Assembly (NCBI RefSeq): GCF_004027225.2
Contig: NC_044289.2
Coordinates: forward strand, 11,139,761-11,203,760
Reading direction: 5' to 3'
Source of the DNA: Strigops habroptila
Taxonomy: Eukaryota; Chordata; Aves; Psittaciformes; Psittacidae
DNA length: 64,000 nucleotides
Shown here: in pieces, positions 1 to 11,378 of the stretch
Position numbering within the stretch: the first letter of the stretch is position 1
Layout of the letters: every line of letters begins with the position of its first letter
Made by a program: the position numbers and the translations under genes
The notes under the pieces: model-generated
Told to the model about the DNA's origin: nothing
The model's database searches: none
The model's input: only the letters and a program-made list of their open reading frames with translations

Positions 1-3000
1 GTGGTTTCCAGCAAAATCACAGCACAGGGAGAGCAGGATTTCTCCATGTGGCCTGGGGAGCTCCCTGCCCCAGGAAGGAGATGGAGGTAATGTTGGAAAT
101 GCGGCATGAAACAGGATGCACTGCAGCCAAAAGCACCTCAGAACATCCCCTCCAGCCTGGGCCGTTAGCAAGGGCTGAAGAGCAGCCTGGCTGCCCCGTG
201 CACACAATGCTCTCCACATTCCAAGTTGCTGCCTTGGCAGTACCTGTAAAAGATATTGTCCTTTGGTGGGCTCAGCCAGAGCAGGGAGAGCAGATGTCTC
301 TCCTGACCCACAGTGCCAGGGCTTCTGGGCTGCATTTCCCTTCCTGGAGTTTGGTCCATGAGAGGAGCTGCCGTGTTCTCTCTGGGGCTTTGCCTGACTC
401 TAAACCAGAGAGGGAAGCCTGGCCGTGAGCAGCTCTCGGGACAAGCCAAGCCAAGCCAAGCCAAGCCAGGCTGCCATCACCAGCCCCAGGCAACCAGTTG
501 TAGACAGTCCCATCAGTCAAACACTCTCTTTCTATATTTCCTACCCCAAAGCCCTGCAGCAGGTGGAAATACAACCCCAAAAGGTCTTGATTTGAGGACT
601 ACTTGAAGGATGTAACACCATGCTTGATAACAGCTCAGGCTCAGGAAGCACGAGGTCTGAGATCACCATCCCCTCCAGCTCTGTCCCTGTGGTCAGACCC
701 TGCAGGTCTCCAGCCCTGCAGTGCCCCTGCAGAGCCAGACCACCAAAACCCACCGTGGGGCCAGCATAAGCCAGTTTGGCTGTAAAGGGGTAGCCTTGGC
801 TCTTGTTCTGTGGTCAGAGCACAAAAAAAGCCCAGCCAAGCAGGCTGGTTGCTTTTCATTATGCTCAGGACCTGCGTGAGTCAGCCACCTCCCTGTTCCT
901 TCATGGGGGATTCTCATTTTGGGGCCACCAGTTTGAAATTAGCAAGTCCCCATTCTCCAGCTCCCCCAGCAATAGGTCACCCTGCTCCATGGGCAGCCTG
1001 ACAGCCGGGTGAGAGTGGGCCCAGCCAAACACCCTTTACAGATCATGCTGCATACTTTGCATTCTCGGCCGGTTTATGAGCATTTTAGCTCCTCATATTG
1101 ATCAGGGCTGGAGCCGAAGTAATTACATTCATCAGAAATAATTTCCCTTGATTTTGAGTCATATTTGAGTTGGTGCCCACCTCCTCCCTCTCATCTCTCG
1201 ACATAGCAGCTCTCTTTGCTTGCTGGTACATACTTTCCAGGCGACATCGCTGCTTTCATAACCATAGTGAGACCAAGAGGTTTGTTTTTCTCGACTGGAT
1301 CCCACACAGACACTAAAGGTTTCAGTCGTGTCTGTATTGACTTGGCTGGGATGTGGACAAGAGGAGGTGGTTTATGTGAAGTGCGTGCTTGGGAGATATC
1401 TCCAGATGTCTCTGGTATTGGGAGGGGGCAGAGGGAAGGGCTGGGGGCCTGGGACCTCTTTACACATGGAGGCATCACTGGCCTCAGCCTTTCTAGTCTT
1501 GCTCAGAAGATGGAGAGTAAGGCCAGCCTTTGCTTTATTCCTTGGGATGGAGGTAGGAAGCAGGACTCACCCCCAAATCATTTGGCATGAGCCCTGGGGA
1601 GTAGCAGCAGGTCCCCTTGACAACTGGTTTTGGGTGGTGACCAGTCATTTAGGTGTTTTAAGTGCTGGGTGTGAAAGAAGCACTGGTACAAGATGGATGA
1701 ACTGGCAGCTCTTCAATCCTGCTCAGACCCTGCACGAGCCAGGCTCCTTCCAATTGACAAGGATGCCAACAAGTGTCTGCTGCACAAGGCCTTTGGGGAG
1801 GTCCCAGCAACAACCAGGAGTTTGCAAGGAAGCTGTGCAGAGCATCTACTGGAGATATGCCAGCTGAGGAGGGTTATCTTTGCCCCAGTCACTGTCCTCT
1901 TCCCAGCACCATCCTGTCCCAACACTATCACCCTTCCTTCCCGGGATCCACCATCACCCTGAGTTGCTTGGGCTCCTGCTGATGGCGAGCCAAGGCCCTG
2001 GGGATAAGATCTGTGACATTTGGGAACGGACACAGCCTGTGTCACCCAAACCTCATCCAGCACCACTCACTTCCAGGCACAACACTCACTGTTGAAGGGG
2101 TGCAGCGCTTGCGTACTCAAAGGTCTTCCCAGAGTCACAGAAAACAGGGCTGGAAGGAAACACAGACATCATCTAACATCTCCATCCTCAAAGCAAAGCA
2201 GGCTGCTGTTACAAGGTAAGTTTGGTGAGACCTGAAAGCATCAACACGGGCTGCACCTTCATGCATGCCTCAATTTGAAACCTGTCTGATGCAGCTGCTT
2301 CAGAACACACAGCATGCTCAAGCAAGACAAGAACTGAAGGAAAAACACTGTCTGTTTTAGCCTTAAACCACAAGAAAAACAGAGATAGTCAAAAAGAATG
2401 AGCAATTTGATCAGGAAACATGAGTTAGCCGTGCAGCTCCATGGAAAATACCAAGGGCCTGTCAGGAACCACACAAGGCCAGGATCTGGGGTTTATATCT
2501 TGTTTGCAAGACAAAACTTCTAGTGAGATTTTTTAAAAGGATCTTATGTTTGGTGATGTTTGGTACCAAAAATAAACTCTCAGAGGATCATAATGTTTGA
2601 TACGTGATGATTTTTGACACTGTTTTCCAAATAATAATGGAAAGACTCATCTGGCTGAAATTTCCAGGCTTTGTTTTATGAAAGTCTTAGTCTTTGGGTT
2701 ATCTGAATGTTTAACTTAGGGGGACAATTATGAATTGCTCTTGTCTGGACTGCAGCAAAAAATACCCCACACAGGATTACTGTTTGATGATGTCTGGTAG
2801 GAAAAGCATTGTCCTTTCACAACAGCTGATACAGGCTGGGCTGTACTAATGAGAAGCCCCTCAGTCTGAATAATGAGATCCCACTATACTTTTGGCTAAG
2901 CCAGTCCTTTCTTGTCCCTTTGCTCCAGTGTAATCACTCAGCTCCTTCCTCTTGGCAATGTCAGACTTTGAGACCAGAACCAAGTCCCATTTTTCAGTGC

Positions 3001-4749
3001 TTCTTTCTGACAAAACCTACTTAAAAATGCCCAGGAAATGGTGAAGGATCAAGTGTCCCCAGCACCATGCACCGCTCCCCATCCCAAAGACCCTTTCTCC
3101 TTTGGAGAGGGCTCACTGCAGTGGCTGGGAGCTCGGAGGGGTCAGCTGGTCCCAGATGGAGCTGAGGTTTTCTGATGTAGTTGCCTGACCATCAGAATCT
3201 GGATGGCAGCCCTGAATTCTTTTCTTGCAAGTCACTTGGACAGGCACCAGATGGTAAATACTTACAGTCTCTCCTAGCCCGGGTCTAGGGTGGAAGCAGT
3301 GACCTCAAGGTAAAAGATTGCCTGGCCCGTCCCTCGTCCCTTGGGGTGGTCAGTCCTCCCAGCTCAGCTCCACTCTCCAGTTAAGGTGTGAGAACCAGAG
3401 GGAACAAAAATGGCCAGACAGGGATGGAAATGGCCATCATCACCTCTCTCAGCTCTTGCTGTTTGAGACTGGAGCTGGATTCATTCTGGGTAGGAAACAA
3501 ATTTCCCATCCTGCCAAGAACAAAGGTATTTCAAAGTTTCCCAAAGCCGAGGTGTTTCCAGAAGTCTCATGAACAACAGCCAGTATCCAACAGCCGAGGG
3601 AGACCTGAGATGTCTCCTTTTCAGCTCAGGGCTCTTGGCTTTTCCAAGCTGGGTGTCTGTCCAGTTTTCTCACCAGTGCTGTTCACCCTCCACGGACAGC
3701 CCTGCTACCCTGCAGCAGGGATTTGAGCCAGGAGTGCCCAGAAGCAAAGGGAACATCCTTCCCACCAATGTATGGAGCTGGGCTCACCCTTGACGCATGA
3801 TGAAGAGAAACAGACCCAGCAAGGACCTAGGACAGCCTGGCTGCTCCCTAGCAGAGATGGATGTCCAAACCTGGGTTTGTCTTCAGCCAGCCACAGTGTT
3901 CAACACACAGTGTTGAACAAAGGGAAGAGTCCTGAGCAAAGGAAAGGGATGGAGGAAGAATATGGTCTATATCAATCACAGATGGATGCAATTTCAGCTG
4001 AGCAGGGTGCTCAAATGAGAGCTTTGCAGTGTTATTCACGATGGCACGTTAAATGGCACAGACATAAAAACCCCAGCTGTCTAAAATGTAAATTCACTGG
4101 GTCAGTTCCTTCATTTCTATAGAAACAGCCGAGCTTGCCAGCGGCTAACTCAAAGGAGATGTATTCAGATTCCTGTATCAACTATTTTCTTGCAACACTG
4201 ACCACAAAAACCCAAATATTATAACCCCCCAAAAAACCTGAGGATAATACCATGGAAACTGTGGAGCACAACATATGGACTTAATTACTAGCTATGAAAT
4301 CACATGTATGGTACAGAACACATATGGGCTACATGCTCCAGAGGAGAAGGGTTATAACTGACTATCTATAAAATGAACTGCCAGCGTGCTGCTCTCATGC
4401 AGCTTTGCAAATCAAAACCTGTGCTAGGGCTGTATTGCTCTGCCAGGCCCAGCCTGCAGCCCTGGCACAGTGACCTGGATGGGCATCTGGGACCTGGAGA
4501 GCCAGGAAAAGGGAAGCTCAAGCCCGTATCACCTGCAGAAAAGCCTCCTTGGGAAGGCAGTCACGGTAGACTTAGTGGGTGTCCCCCCAGCCAGGTCCTC
4601 TGGGCATCCCCAATACCCAGTGAGGTACCACTGGGGATTGCCAATGGCAGCTGAAGTATGGGAGCTGGCTAGGTATGGGATGGTGGGTTTGGCTCCTGTC
4701 TGGCTGCTTGACTCAGTGCTGCAGCTGCCTGAGCTTTGCTGGCTTCCTG
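1..4749. other. Intergenic DNA upstream of CCN5, no gene recognised
   Basis: No open reading frame here resembles a protein family I know, and none shows a convincing exon flanked by splice sites. In human the neighbour on this side is ADA, but no ADA exon could be identified. Two things stand out weakly. An AT-rich stretch around 1040-1190 has several homeodomain-type TAATTA/ATTA cores and looks unlike its surroundings. A stretch near 2130-2215 resembles, in reverse, the decayed 3' end of a CR1 element. Otherwise nothing is seen. Confidence 0.6.
2130..2215 (-). mobile_element. Possible decayed CR1 3'-end fragment
   Basis: Read on the minus strand this stretch carries the kind of CR1 3' tail that ends in a 'CCTTCCAGCCC...TCTGTGAC' style sequence, preceded by GATGATGTCTG. 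Only about 85 bp match by eye and the rest of the element is not recognisable, so this would be an old and heavily diverged copy. It could also be chance similarity. Confidence 0.35.
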
Positions 4750-4848
4750 GTGATGTCATACCATCACAGTGATGTCATATCATCACAGTGTTGTCATCCC
4801 ATCACAGTGATGTCATCTTACTGCAGTGAAATCTCAGTGACATCAGGT
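4750..4848. repeat. 19-bp tandem repeat with CRE-like TGATGTCA cores
   Basis: Four consecutive 19-bp units start at 4750, 4769, 4788 and 4807, each of the form GTGATGTCATnnnATCACA. They are followed by a degenerate partial unit and an inverted core, TGACATCA, at 4838-4845. Units 1, 2 and 4 contain TGATGTCA, which is one transition away from the palindromic cAMP-response element TGACGTCA; unit 3 has TGTTGTCA. The array lies about 2.1 kb upstream of the CCN5 TATA box, which has a TGACATCA core of its own at 6872-6879. Regulatory use is inference; the repeat itself is seen directly. Confidence 0.8.
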
Positions 4849-6783
4849 GGTGGGAAAGTAATGTCTCCTCTTATCCCAAGCTGAGGGAAAGAGTAAAGAA
4901 GGGGTCCCTACCCCAAAGAGCCAAACCCGTACCCCAGAGAGGGCAGGCAGGGGGTTAATGGCCAGTGGGATCCCCTGGGTAGCCCTGAGCCGCAGCCCCC
5001 CTGGGGGTGCCCTGCTGCCCCCCAAAGCCTGACACACAGGGCTGTTGGCTGCTTCCAGAGATGCTCACTGCGGGCAATGAGAGGTTTTTATTTCCCTTAC
5101 CAGCACTTGTCTCCTGATTTCTAACTGGGGAATGAAGTCATGCCCATTCATCAGGAGCCCCTAACAAACACGAGCCTGGAATAATTAACTGAGCTCCCTG
5201 TCTCCTTGTGGCAAGGCTGGATCAGTGCTTTGGCTGATAGAAGCACTGCAGCCGCCTCCAGGACATCTGGCTGAGCTGCAGCATCTCAAATGTGGTAGCC
5301 AGAGGGAGGGTACCAGCTCCCGGAGCGCAGGAGAAAGCAGCACCACAAGATGTGGCTCTAGCTTTCAGTATGGAACCTTCTGGCTTGTTGGTAGAGCCTG
5401 AACCCCCCTGGTAGCAAGGACAGAGCAACAGGCAGTCCTCACACCTCCCCTGTAGCACACAGGGATGCCAGTGCAGATCCCTGGACCTCCAGGCATGGTT
5501 TGGGTGATGCAGGGAGCTGGGGCTCCAACACGAGGAGCAGTGCCGGGATAAGTGACAGCCGCCTTTGGAAGGTGGCCTGGTATTTCCACAAGCTGCCGTG
5601 GCCTCCTTAACAGACTGATTGCAGCTAACGAAGCAAAACCAAAGCGGAGAACGCGGGTGGTAACGAGAGCTCTGGCTGCGCGCTCCTCTGTGCTGAGCTC
5701 TGCCCTCCCTGCTCCATGCCCTGGCTTCCAGGCTATAGCAAGTGTTGGAGCTGAGGTCAGGAGAGGAGCCATGAGAGCTGCAGGGCATCCTGCACCCCTG
5801 TGTGAGCTCAGGCCTTTGCTTTGAGCTCTGGACTCACAAATTCCCCTTCTTACATCTTGTGACAAGATCTGTGGGATGAAAACATAGAGAAGGGGCTTAG
5901 TTTCCTGAAGGTCTTGAGATACTTAGTTTTCTCTTTCCTAAGAGCCAGCCTTGCATCCCGCAGACACAGTGGCCAAGAGGAAAGCTCACACAGGGCAGAC
6001 TGACAAGTGGTAAAGCATTGGGAGGCAACTGCTGAGCACCCACTTCTTTTCCCCAAGCTTGGATTTTAAATTCTCATGTTGCTTAAGATGGCCTTGATTT
6101 TCAGGAGCTGAATTTGGGGTTACAACTGTGGAAGTCACTAGGGCAAGACTGCAGCCTCCATGCATCATGTACTCAGGGCAAGGAAACACAATGTGCATCC
6201 AATCCCCTCCTGCCCCTGTGGCCTCCCTGGGCAGCCCCAGCCTCATGCAGGATGGGGATGCTGTGACAGCAGCAGCAGCACAGCAAATCCCTGTCCAGCT
6301 CTGGCTGTGCCAGGGAAATGGAGAGGGAAGCACACCTCTACTGCATGGAGAGCTTGCCTGGAAAACTGCTGTAGCCTGAGCTGGTTATACAGTGTCCCCA
6401 GTGGTGGAGGGACAGGATCCTGCCCTCGACTTCAGGGCCAGCTCACCCCTCTCGCACATCCTGCCATGCACTGGTCTCAGCATAAAATACAGGGGCGAGT
6501 GCCCTGTTCCCGCTTGGTTGTGGCAATGATGTCCCATGGGACAGCCCTGCCAAACCCTTCAAGCCCAGGAGGAAGACCCCAGCTCTGCCTGGGCAGACTC
6601 TGCTCAGTAGGAAGAGGCATGGACGTTCCCTCCTGGTTGCAGTGAGCAGCAAGGAGCTGGTTCACCCCCCAGCCCTCTGCTGTGTTCCCTGGGGAGAGTG
6701 TCCTAACCCTTCCCTCCCTGTCCCAGTGGACAGCACATTCTCACCGTGAGGGGAATGGAAATGGCAGCTGGAATGTGGGCTGG
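4849..6783. other. CCN5 upstream flank, no gene recognised
   Basis: GC-moderate single-copy DNA with several overlapping open frames on both strands (5222-5865 for example), none resembling a known protein. A stretch near 5090-5215 is AT-richer, with TAATTAACT, and could be a non-coding conserved element. No repeat family was recognised. Confidence 0.5.
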
Positions 6784-6820
6784 AAAAAAAAAAAAAAGAA
6801 AGAAAAAAAAAAAAAGAAGA
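6784..6820 (+). repeat. A-rich simple repeat
   Basis: A run of about 37 bases consisting of A tracts interrupted by single G residues, about 70 bp upstream of the CCN5 TATA box. It is not attached to any recognisable retrotransposon, so it is best read as a simple repeat in the promoter-proximal region. Confidence 0.85.
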
Positions 6821-6871
6821 GAATCTTGAGGCTTGTCCAAACCTACTCATGTTTATATTGGAGCCTGTGAG

Positions 6872-6997
6872 TGACATCAGAGCAGGGAGAGTATAAACAC
6901 CAGCAGGACCTACTCAGGGCTTTAAAACCTGCGAACACGCCGCTGCCTCCAAACTGCCTGGGGGGTGATGTGCTGCAGTGGCAGAGGGGAGAGCAGC
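6872..6997 (+). promoter_or_regulatory. CCN5: CCN5 core promoter (TATA box) and 5' leader
   Basis: A TATAAA box lies at 6892-6897, about 100 bp upstream of the CCN5 start codon at 6998. This predicts transcription starting near 6920-6925 and a short leader of roughly 75 bases. A CRE-like TGACATCA element sits at 6872-6879, just upstream of the TATA box. There is no CpG island, consistent with a tissue-restricted gene. The initiator position is inferred from spacing only. Confidence 0.65.
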
Positions 6998-7057
6998 ATG
7001 AGGCTCCAGCTGGAGAAGCAGCTCCTCTTCCTCTCCCTCCTTTGCATCCTCTCCAAG
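6998..7057 (+). CDS. CCN5: CCN5 coding exon 1 (signal peptide)
   Basis: Sixty bases encode 20 residues starting [10 protein letters not shown]. The ATG is the first one after the predicted TATA-directed start and opens a hydrophobic signal sequence. The exon ends CCAAG before a GTAAGG donor, at phase 0. Confidence 0.9.
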
Positions 7058-10000
7058 GTAAGGGAGATGGGGCCCTGGGGCTGCTTTAGCCTTACTCGGA
7101 GAAGTACCCAGTTCTTGTGAAGTGAGATGCAGGGAGGACTGGGGTGTTACAAGGAGCCTGGTGGCTAACGCTGGCAGGCAGGCTGTATTCATGCAGTCCC
7201 ATGGGGACAGAGCTATGCTTGGGACAGACATTTGCAATGAAGCAGCAGGGTCTTAACGTTCATGGGCCAAAGGCATCTGTTGGGCAAGTCCAGGGAGCAC
7301 GCAGGAATGACAGCAATGCGCTCTGTTTGCTCGCCTGGCCCTGCAGCTCTCGGGGCTGTGGTATGTGTCCCTGCGAGCGAGCCCCAGCTCGGCAGCAGCG
7401 GCTCCTGCAGACTCCTTCGTCTCCCCGGGGCAGGAGGCCAAGCCCTGAGCACCGGCCTCGGCATTACGCAGCTCTCCCCCTGCCCGGGATGCTCATGCAA
7501 AGCCAATGCCTCTGACAGGATTTGAGTTACTGTAGTGATTTCTTTTTTCTCTTGGACTCTGTGTGAAAATAGTTGCCTGTGCCGAGAACAGGAATGTCGA
7601 AAAGTGTGGGGTATCTCAGATCCAAGTTCTAATTGCTGCTTGAATCCCAAGGCAGACCTTCTGCAAGTAGGGACATTGTGGCAGCATTGTGCCTGTTTGA
7701 CTCCTTTCCCAGACATTTAAGATCTCTGAGAAGAACCACACTGTCATCTAAAGACAAGTTAATTACAAGGAGCAAGGGGAAATGGATTAATGGCTTGGCT
7801 AAGCTTTCTAAAACATTGATTTGTAATAGCAGCCTCCTGAAAGATGAAAAATGCCCTTGGCTGCCTGGGTAAGCTGTGAGGGAGAAATGAGTCCTGCCCC
7901 AGGCACTCGTGGATGCCTGGAGAATCATCAAGGGCCCTCATTCTGCAGCCCAAACCCGGCTACCACAGCCAGTGCTTCAAGCCACGAGCTGCTCCCTGGT
8001 TTCTGGCACACTAATAATGCTGCCCATTGAGAGAACTAGAATAAGAACCCAGATTGCCCATCCCATTCTGGATATATTTTACCCCCAGTGCTGGCATTGG
8101 CATTTGTACAGCTCCACAAAAAGCCATCTGAACCGCTGCAAATGGGGAACAGATAGCAAACCAGTACCTACCTTCTCCAACTGGTTATGTCAGACCTGAT
8201 GCTACTGGGAGAAACTAGGAGAGAAAAAAAAATGGTATCTAAAACCACATGGTCCAGTTGAACCCATCAATCTCTTGGCAGTCTCAGCGGACACACCAGG
8301 ACACGGCCCAGCACAAGGATGAATGCTTTGGTTGCATGTTGGCTGAGCACGTGCTGGCCATGCAGTGGAGCAGCAGGGCTGCTAGAGGGTGGATCAGAGC
8401 TGCTGCATGCAGCTCGCACGTGCTGCCAGGCCAGTGCTGGCAAAGAATCCACTTCCAAACTGCAGAGCCAACTCACTTGGCTTCAGGCTCTATATGCAAC
8501 AACCCTGTCACATATGACATGGCAGGAGCGTAAGTGCTGCCTGCAAAAGCTGTTGGTGCCAGAGTAATTGTGCAGGCAGAATGAGCTACGGATATAAACA
8601 CCTACCTGCCCAGGGGAACTCCTGCAGGCACATCCCTGGCAAACAGTCACTGAGCAGGCAAACGGCTGCCATGCACATCCATGCTAAAGTGATCACTCGG
8701 TCTAGCTAGGAGGGGAAATGTAATTCCCAGTCCTTGTGCCTATCTCAGGGCTTGTTTCCCAGCAGGCCAGGCCAGGCAGAGCATGCTGCAGCCAGGGACA
8801 GGCAGAGGAGGCAGCTGGACCAGGATGGAAAGCAGCGAGGTTTGCTTGGCGGCAGTTCCCCCACTGCAAATGCGATGCCCTGTTTCTTGGCATGAATGAA
8901 GGCTGTTAAGACTGTTCAGAGTAAGGTGCTGTGCCCTCGCCATGCACATTCAGCCCCTGCAAAGCTGGGTACAACGGGCTGCCTCAGAGCCAGACTGCTT
9001 TCCCTCCCTCCCTCTGTCCTGCTGGGCTGCTTAGGACTGCCAGCCCTGTTAAATATGTTAAATAACCACCATTACATGTGATGATTGCTTTGTAGCTCCG
9101 TCCTCTTCCTCTGTGTTCAGAGCAGTGGTGCGTTTCAGTCCCCGTCCTGCAGAGAGCTGAGCATCCCTGATTCTCCCTGGTTTTCCTTAGAGTACATTGT
9201 GCCCTAAGGGAACAGAAGCTTTCCAGGCTGCTTTGCTGTATTCCCATGGATACGCAGAGCCTCCCTCCACCAGAAATCTGCCCCCATGAGTGAGAGAAGG
9301 TTATGTATCTGTGCCAGTGAAATAGCCAAACCCAACCTGTATGGAACCAGCGACGGCTTTGCCTCTGCAGGTGTGTGCCCAGCTGTGCCGGAGACCATGC
9401 TACTGCCCCGGGGTGCCCCCCCGCTGCCCCCGCGGGTCCCCCCTGGTCCTGGATGGCTGCGGCTGCTGCAAGATCTGTGCCCGGCGCCTGGGAGAGCCCT
9501 GCGACTTCCTCCACGTCTGCGACCAGAGCCAGGGTCTCGTGTGTGACTACAGCGCAGCACCCATGGGGAGAGGAGCCACCTGCAACTGTGAGCACAGGGG
9601 TGCCCGCTCCCTCCCAAGGATCCCCGTGCCCCCAGCTCCAGCCATGTCCCGAGCCAGCTCCAGACATCCCGCAGCTTCCAGGGAAGCAGTTAAAGCTAGG
9701 AAAGCTGCTTTAGTGAGGACGAGCACGCAGCTTGGCCGCAGGGCTGTGCTGCAGCTCCAGCTCTTGTGCTGTTTGCTGACTGGGGATTCAGGGTGTTTGA
9801 GCGGGGATGGACACGGGGGTCCCGGGGATGCTGCAGTCATCCTGCTGCGGATGGAGCCTGGGGGTCCTGCAGAGAAATCTCAGAGAAACGTTTCCTAGCC
9901 TGAAAGCCCTGAAAGGCAGAGTCAGAGCCAAAGGGCAGTGGGTTTCTCATCTAATGGTGAGCTGTTGCTTTGAAAAAGAGAGATGGGGAGAGGAGATAGA

Positions 10001-11378
10001 GAAGGGGAGGAGGTTGGGCGATGCAGGTGCTGCCGCAAACCCATCTCTGCCCCACGTACCTCTCAGTCACTTCTGTGACCCCCCCAGTTCAATCCCCACG
10101 GTTCCCTCCAGCAGTCCCCTCTGCCATCCACATCTCTGTCTCTTTGTCCCTAACGGGCTCCCTGGGTGTCACTTGCAGTTGAAGACACCGAGGAGGGCTG
10201 CGAGGTGAATGGCCGGGTCTATCGGGACGGGGAAGTTTTCCAGCCCAGCTGCAAGCTGCAGTGCCGCTGCCTGGACGGGGGCTTCACCTGCATTCCGCTG
10301 TGCCAGGAGGACATCCGGCTGCCCACTCCGGACTGCCCCTACCCGCGGCGTGTGGAGGTGCCAGGGAAGTGCTGCCCTGAGTGGATCTGCGAAACCCGGG
10401 ACCAGCACCATCTCCTCCAGGATGCCGGGGCAGGTAAGATGCAGGACATGCCAGTGAGAGGATGCCCATACAGCTCTCTGGCGATGGTCCCTTCACCCCA
10501 GACTGTGAACATCAAAAGGAGAGACCTCTCTGCACATTTCCCTGCCATGCAGGGCTATGCCTGCAGTACCCACAGGGCACACTGCAAAGTGCCTGGCTCC
10601 AACCCCCCTTTTTCCCCTCATCTCTTTCCATGCAGCCCCCCGGGCAGTGTCCCCGCTGCTGCCATACCCCTGCCAGGAGTGGAGCACGGAATGGAGCGCC
10701 TGCTCGGCCACCTGCGGCATGGGCTTTTCTACCCGCGTCTCCAACCAAAACCGCTACTGCAGGCTGGAGACTCAGAGGCGGCTCTGCATGGCCAGACCCT
10801 GCCCGGCTCTGCCGGCAGCATCCCCAGTGGTAAGTGAGGGCCTTGGTGAGGCTGGTGCCCTGAGAAAGGGAAATGCCAGGCAACACGAGCCATCGGACCC
10901 CTAACTACCTGTGGGCACCTCATCACCCCTCCTCAGCCATGACCTGACCATAACTCAGGGACAGATAAGCCATCTCTTGAAACCTGGCTTGGAAAACAGC
11001 TGTTGGCAGGAGCAGACCTGAATTTTGGGGTCTCTGGATGTCTGCATCCAAAAGCACTGTGGATCCCACAGAACTCTGAGCCACACCAGTGAGCTCAGAA
11101 TGCCCCTATGGCCAGATGCGCATTTGCAGCCCCTGTCTGGCTCCCCGGGTACACGTGAGAGGTGGCTCTGCCACCCCTTTAGTTAGCCAGGCACAGCCCC
11201 AGTGCAGACAAGGTGCAAACCTGCCTTGCTCAGAAGCAGCCAGTGCTTTCTGGGGCCAGGCACGTGTGCTGCCACACGCCCCTGCTCCCTAGACATGGGG
11301 GACACACCACCCCCCCACTCCATCTCCCCATCTCTCTCTGCTCTGCCTTTGCAGCGAGGAAACAGAGGTCATTTGTAG
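6998..11378 (+). CDS. CCN5: CCN5 / WISP2, secreted CCN matricellular protein lacking the CT domain
   Basis: Five coding exons: 6998-7057, 9371-9587, 10179-10433, 10636-10829 and 11355-11378. All have GT-AG borders and phases that join without a break, giving a 249-residue protein, close to the 250 residues I recall for human CCN5. Residues 1-23 form a signal peptide (hydrophobic [10 protein letters not shown] core, likely cleavage after VCA). An IGFBP-like module follows, about residues 24-92, with the GCGCCKIC signature at 49-56. Next come a von Willebrand C module at about 100-160 and a thrombospondin type 1 module at about 190-235 with WSACSATCG. It ends with a short RGNRGHL tail. The cystine-knot CT module of other CCN proteins is absent, which is the defining trait of CCN5. 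CCN5 is known as a secreted modulator of growth factor and Wnt signalling that is antiproliferative in smooth muscle. Flanking KCNK15 and RIMS4 support orthology. Confidence 0.93.
7058..9370 (+). other. CCN5: CCN5 intron 1
   Basis: A 2.3-kb intron with GTAAGG donor and CTCTGCAG acceptor. No repeat element, exon-like frame or RNA gene was recognised inside it. Confidence 0.8.
9371..9587 (+). CDS. CCN5: CCN5 coding exon 2 (IGFBP module)
   Basis: 217 bases that enter at phase 0 and leave one base over. The exon encodes the cysteine-dense IGFBP module from VCAQLC to GATCN, including GCGCCKIC and the CDFLHVCD stretch typical of CCN proteins. The donor is GTGAGC. Confidence 0.93.
10179..10433 (+). 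CDS. CCN5: CCN5 coding exon 3 (VWC module)
   Basis: 255 bases after a CTTGCAG acceptor. They encode the von Willebrand C module, with [12 protein letters not shown] at its start and KCCPEWIC at its end, followed by a short hinge. The donor is GTAAGA. This intron phase and the module limits agree with the usual one-module-per-exon layout of CCN genes. Confidence 0.93.
10636..10829 (+). CDS. CCN5: CCN5 coding exon 4 (TSP1 module)
   Basis: 194 bases after a CCATGCAG acceptor, encoding the thrombospondin type 1 module ([16 protein letters not shown] through RLCMARPCP) and ending at codon 242 before a GTAAGT donor. Without splicing, the frame would run on into intron sequence. Confidence 0.9.
11355..11378 (+). 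CDS. CCN5: CCN5 coding exon 5 (seven-residue tail)
   Basis: After a CTTTGCAG acceptor, phase 0 gives RGNRGHL and a TAG stop at 11376-11378. As I recall, human CCN5 ends with a comparable short tail beginning SRGRSPQ. The exact splice to this exon is inferred from the acceptor, the phase and that resemblance. Confidence 0.75.
   Translation, partial: RGNRGHL

Noticed and set aside
1328-1867. Plus-strand open frame of 179 codons
   Set aside because: Overlapping frames of similar length exist in other phases and the translated sequence has no family resemblance.
8984-9667. Minus-strand open frame of 227 codons
   Set aside because: Largely the antisense shadow of the GC-rich CCN5 exon 2.
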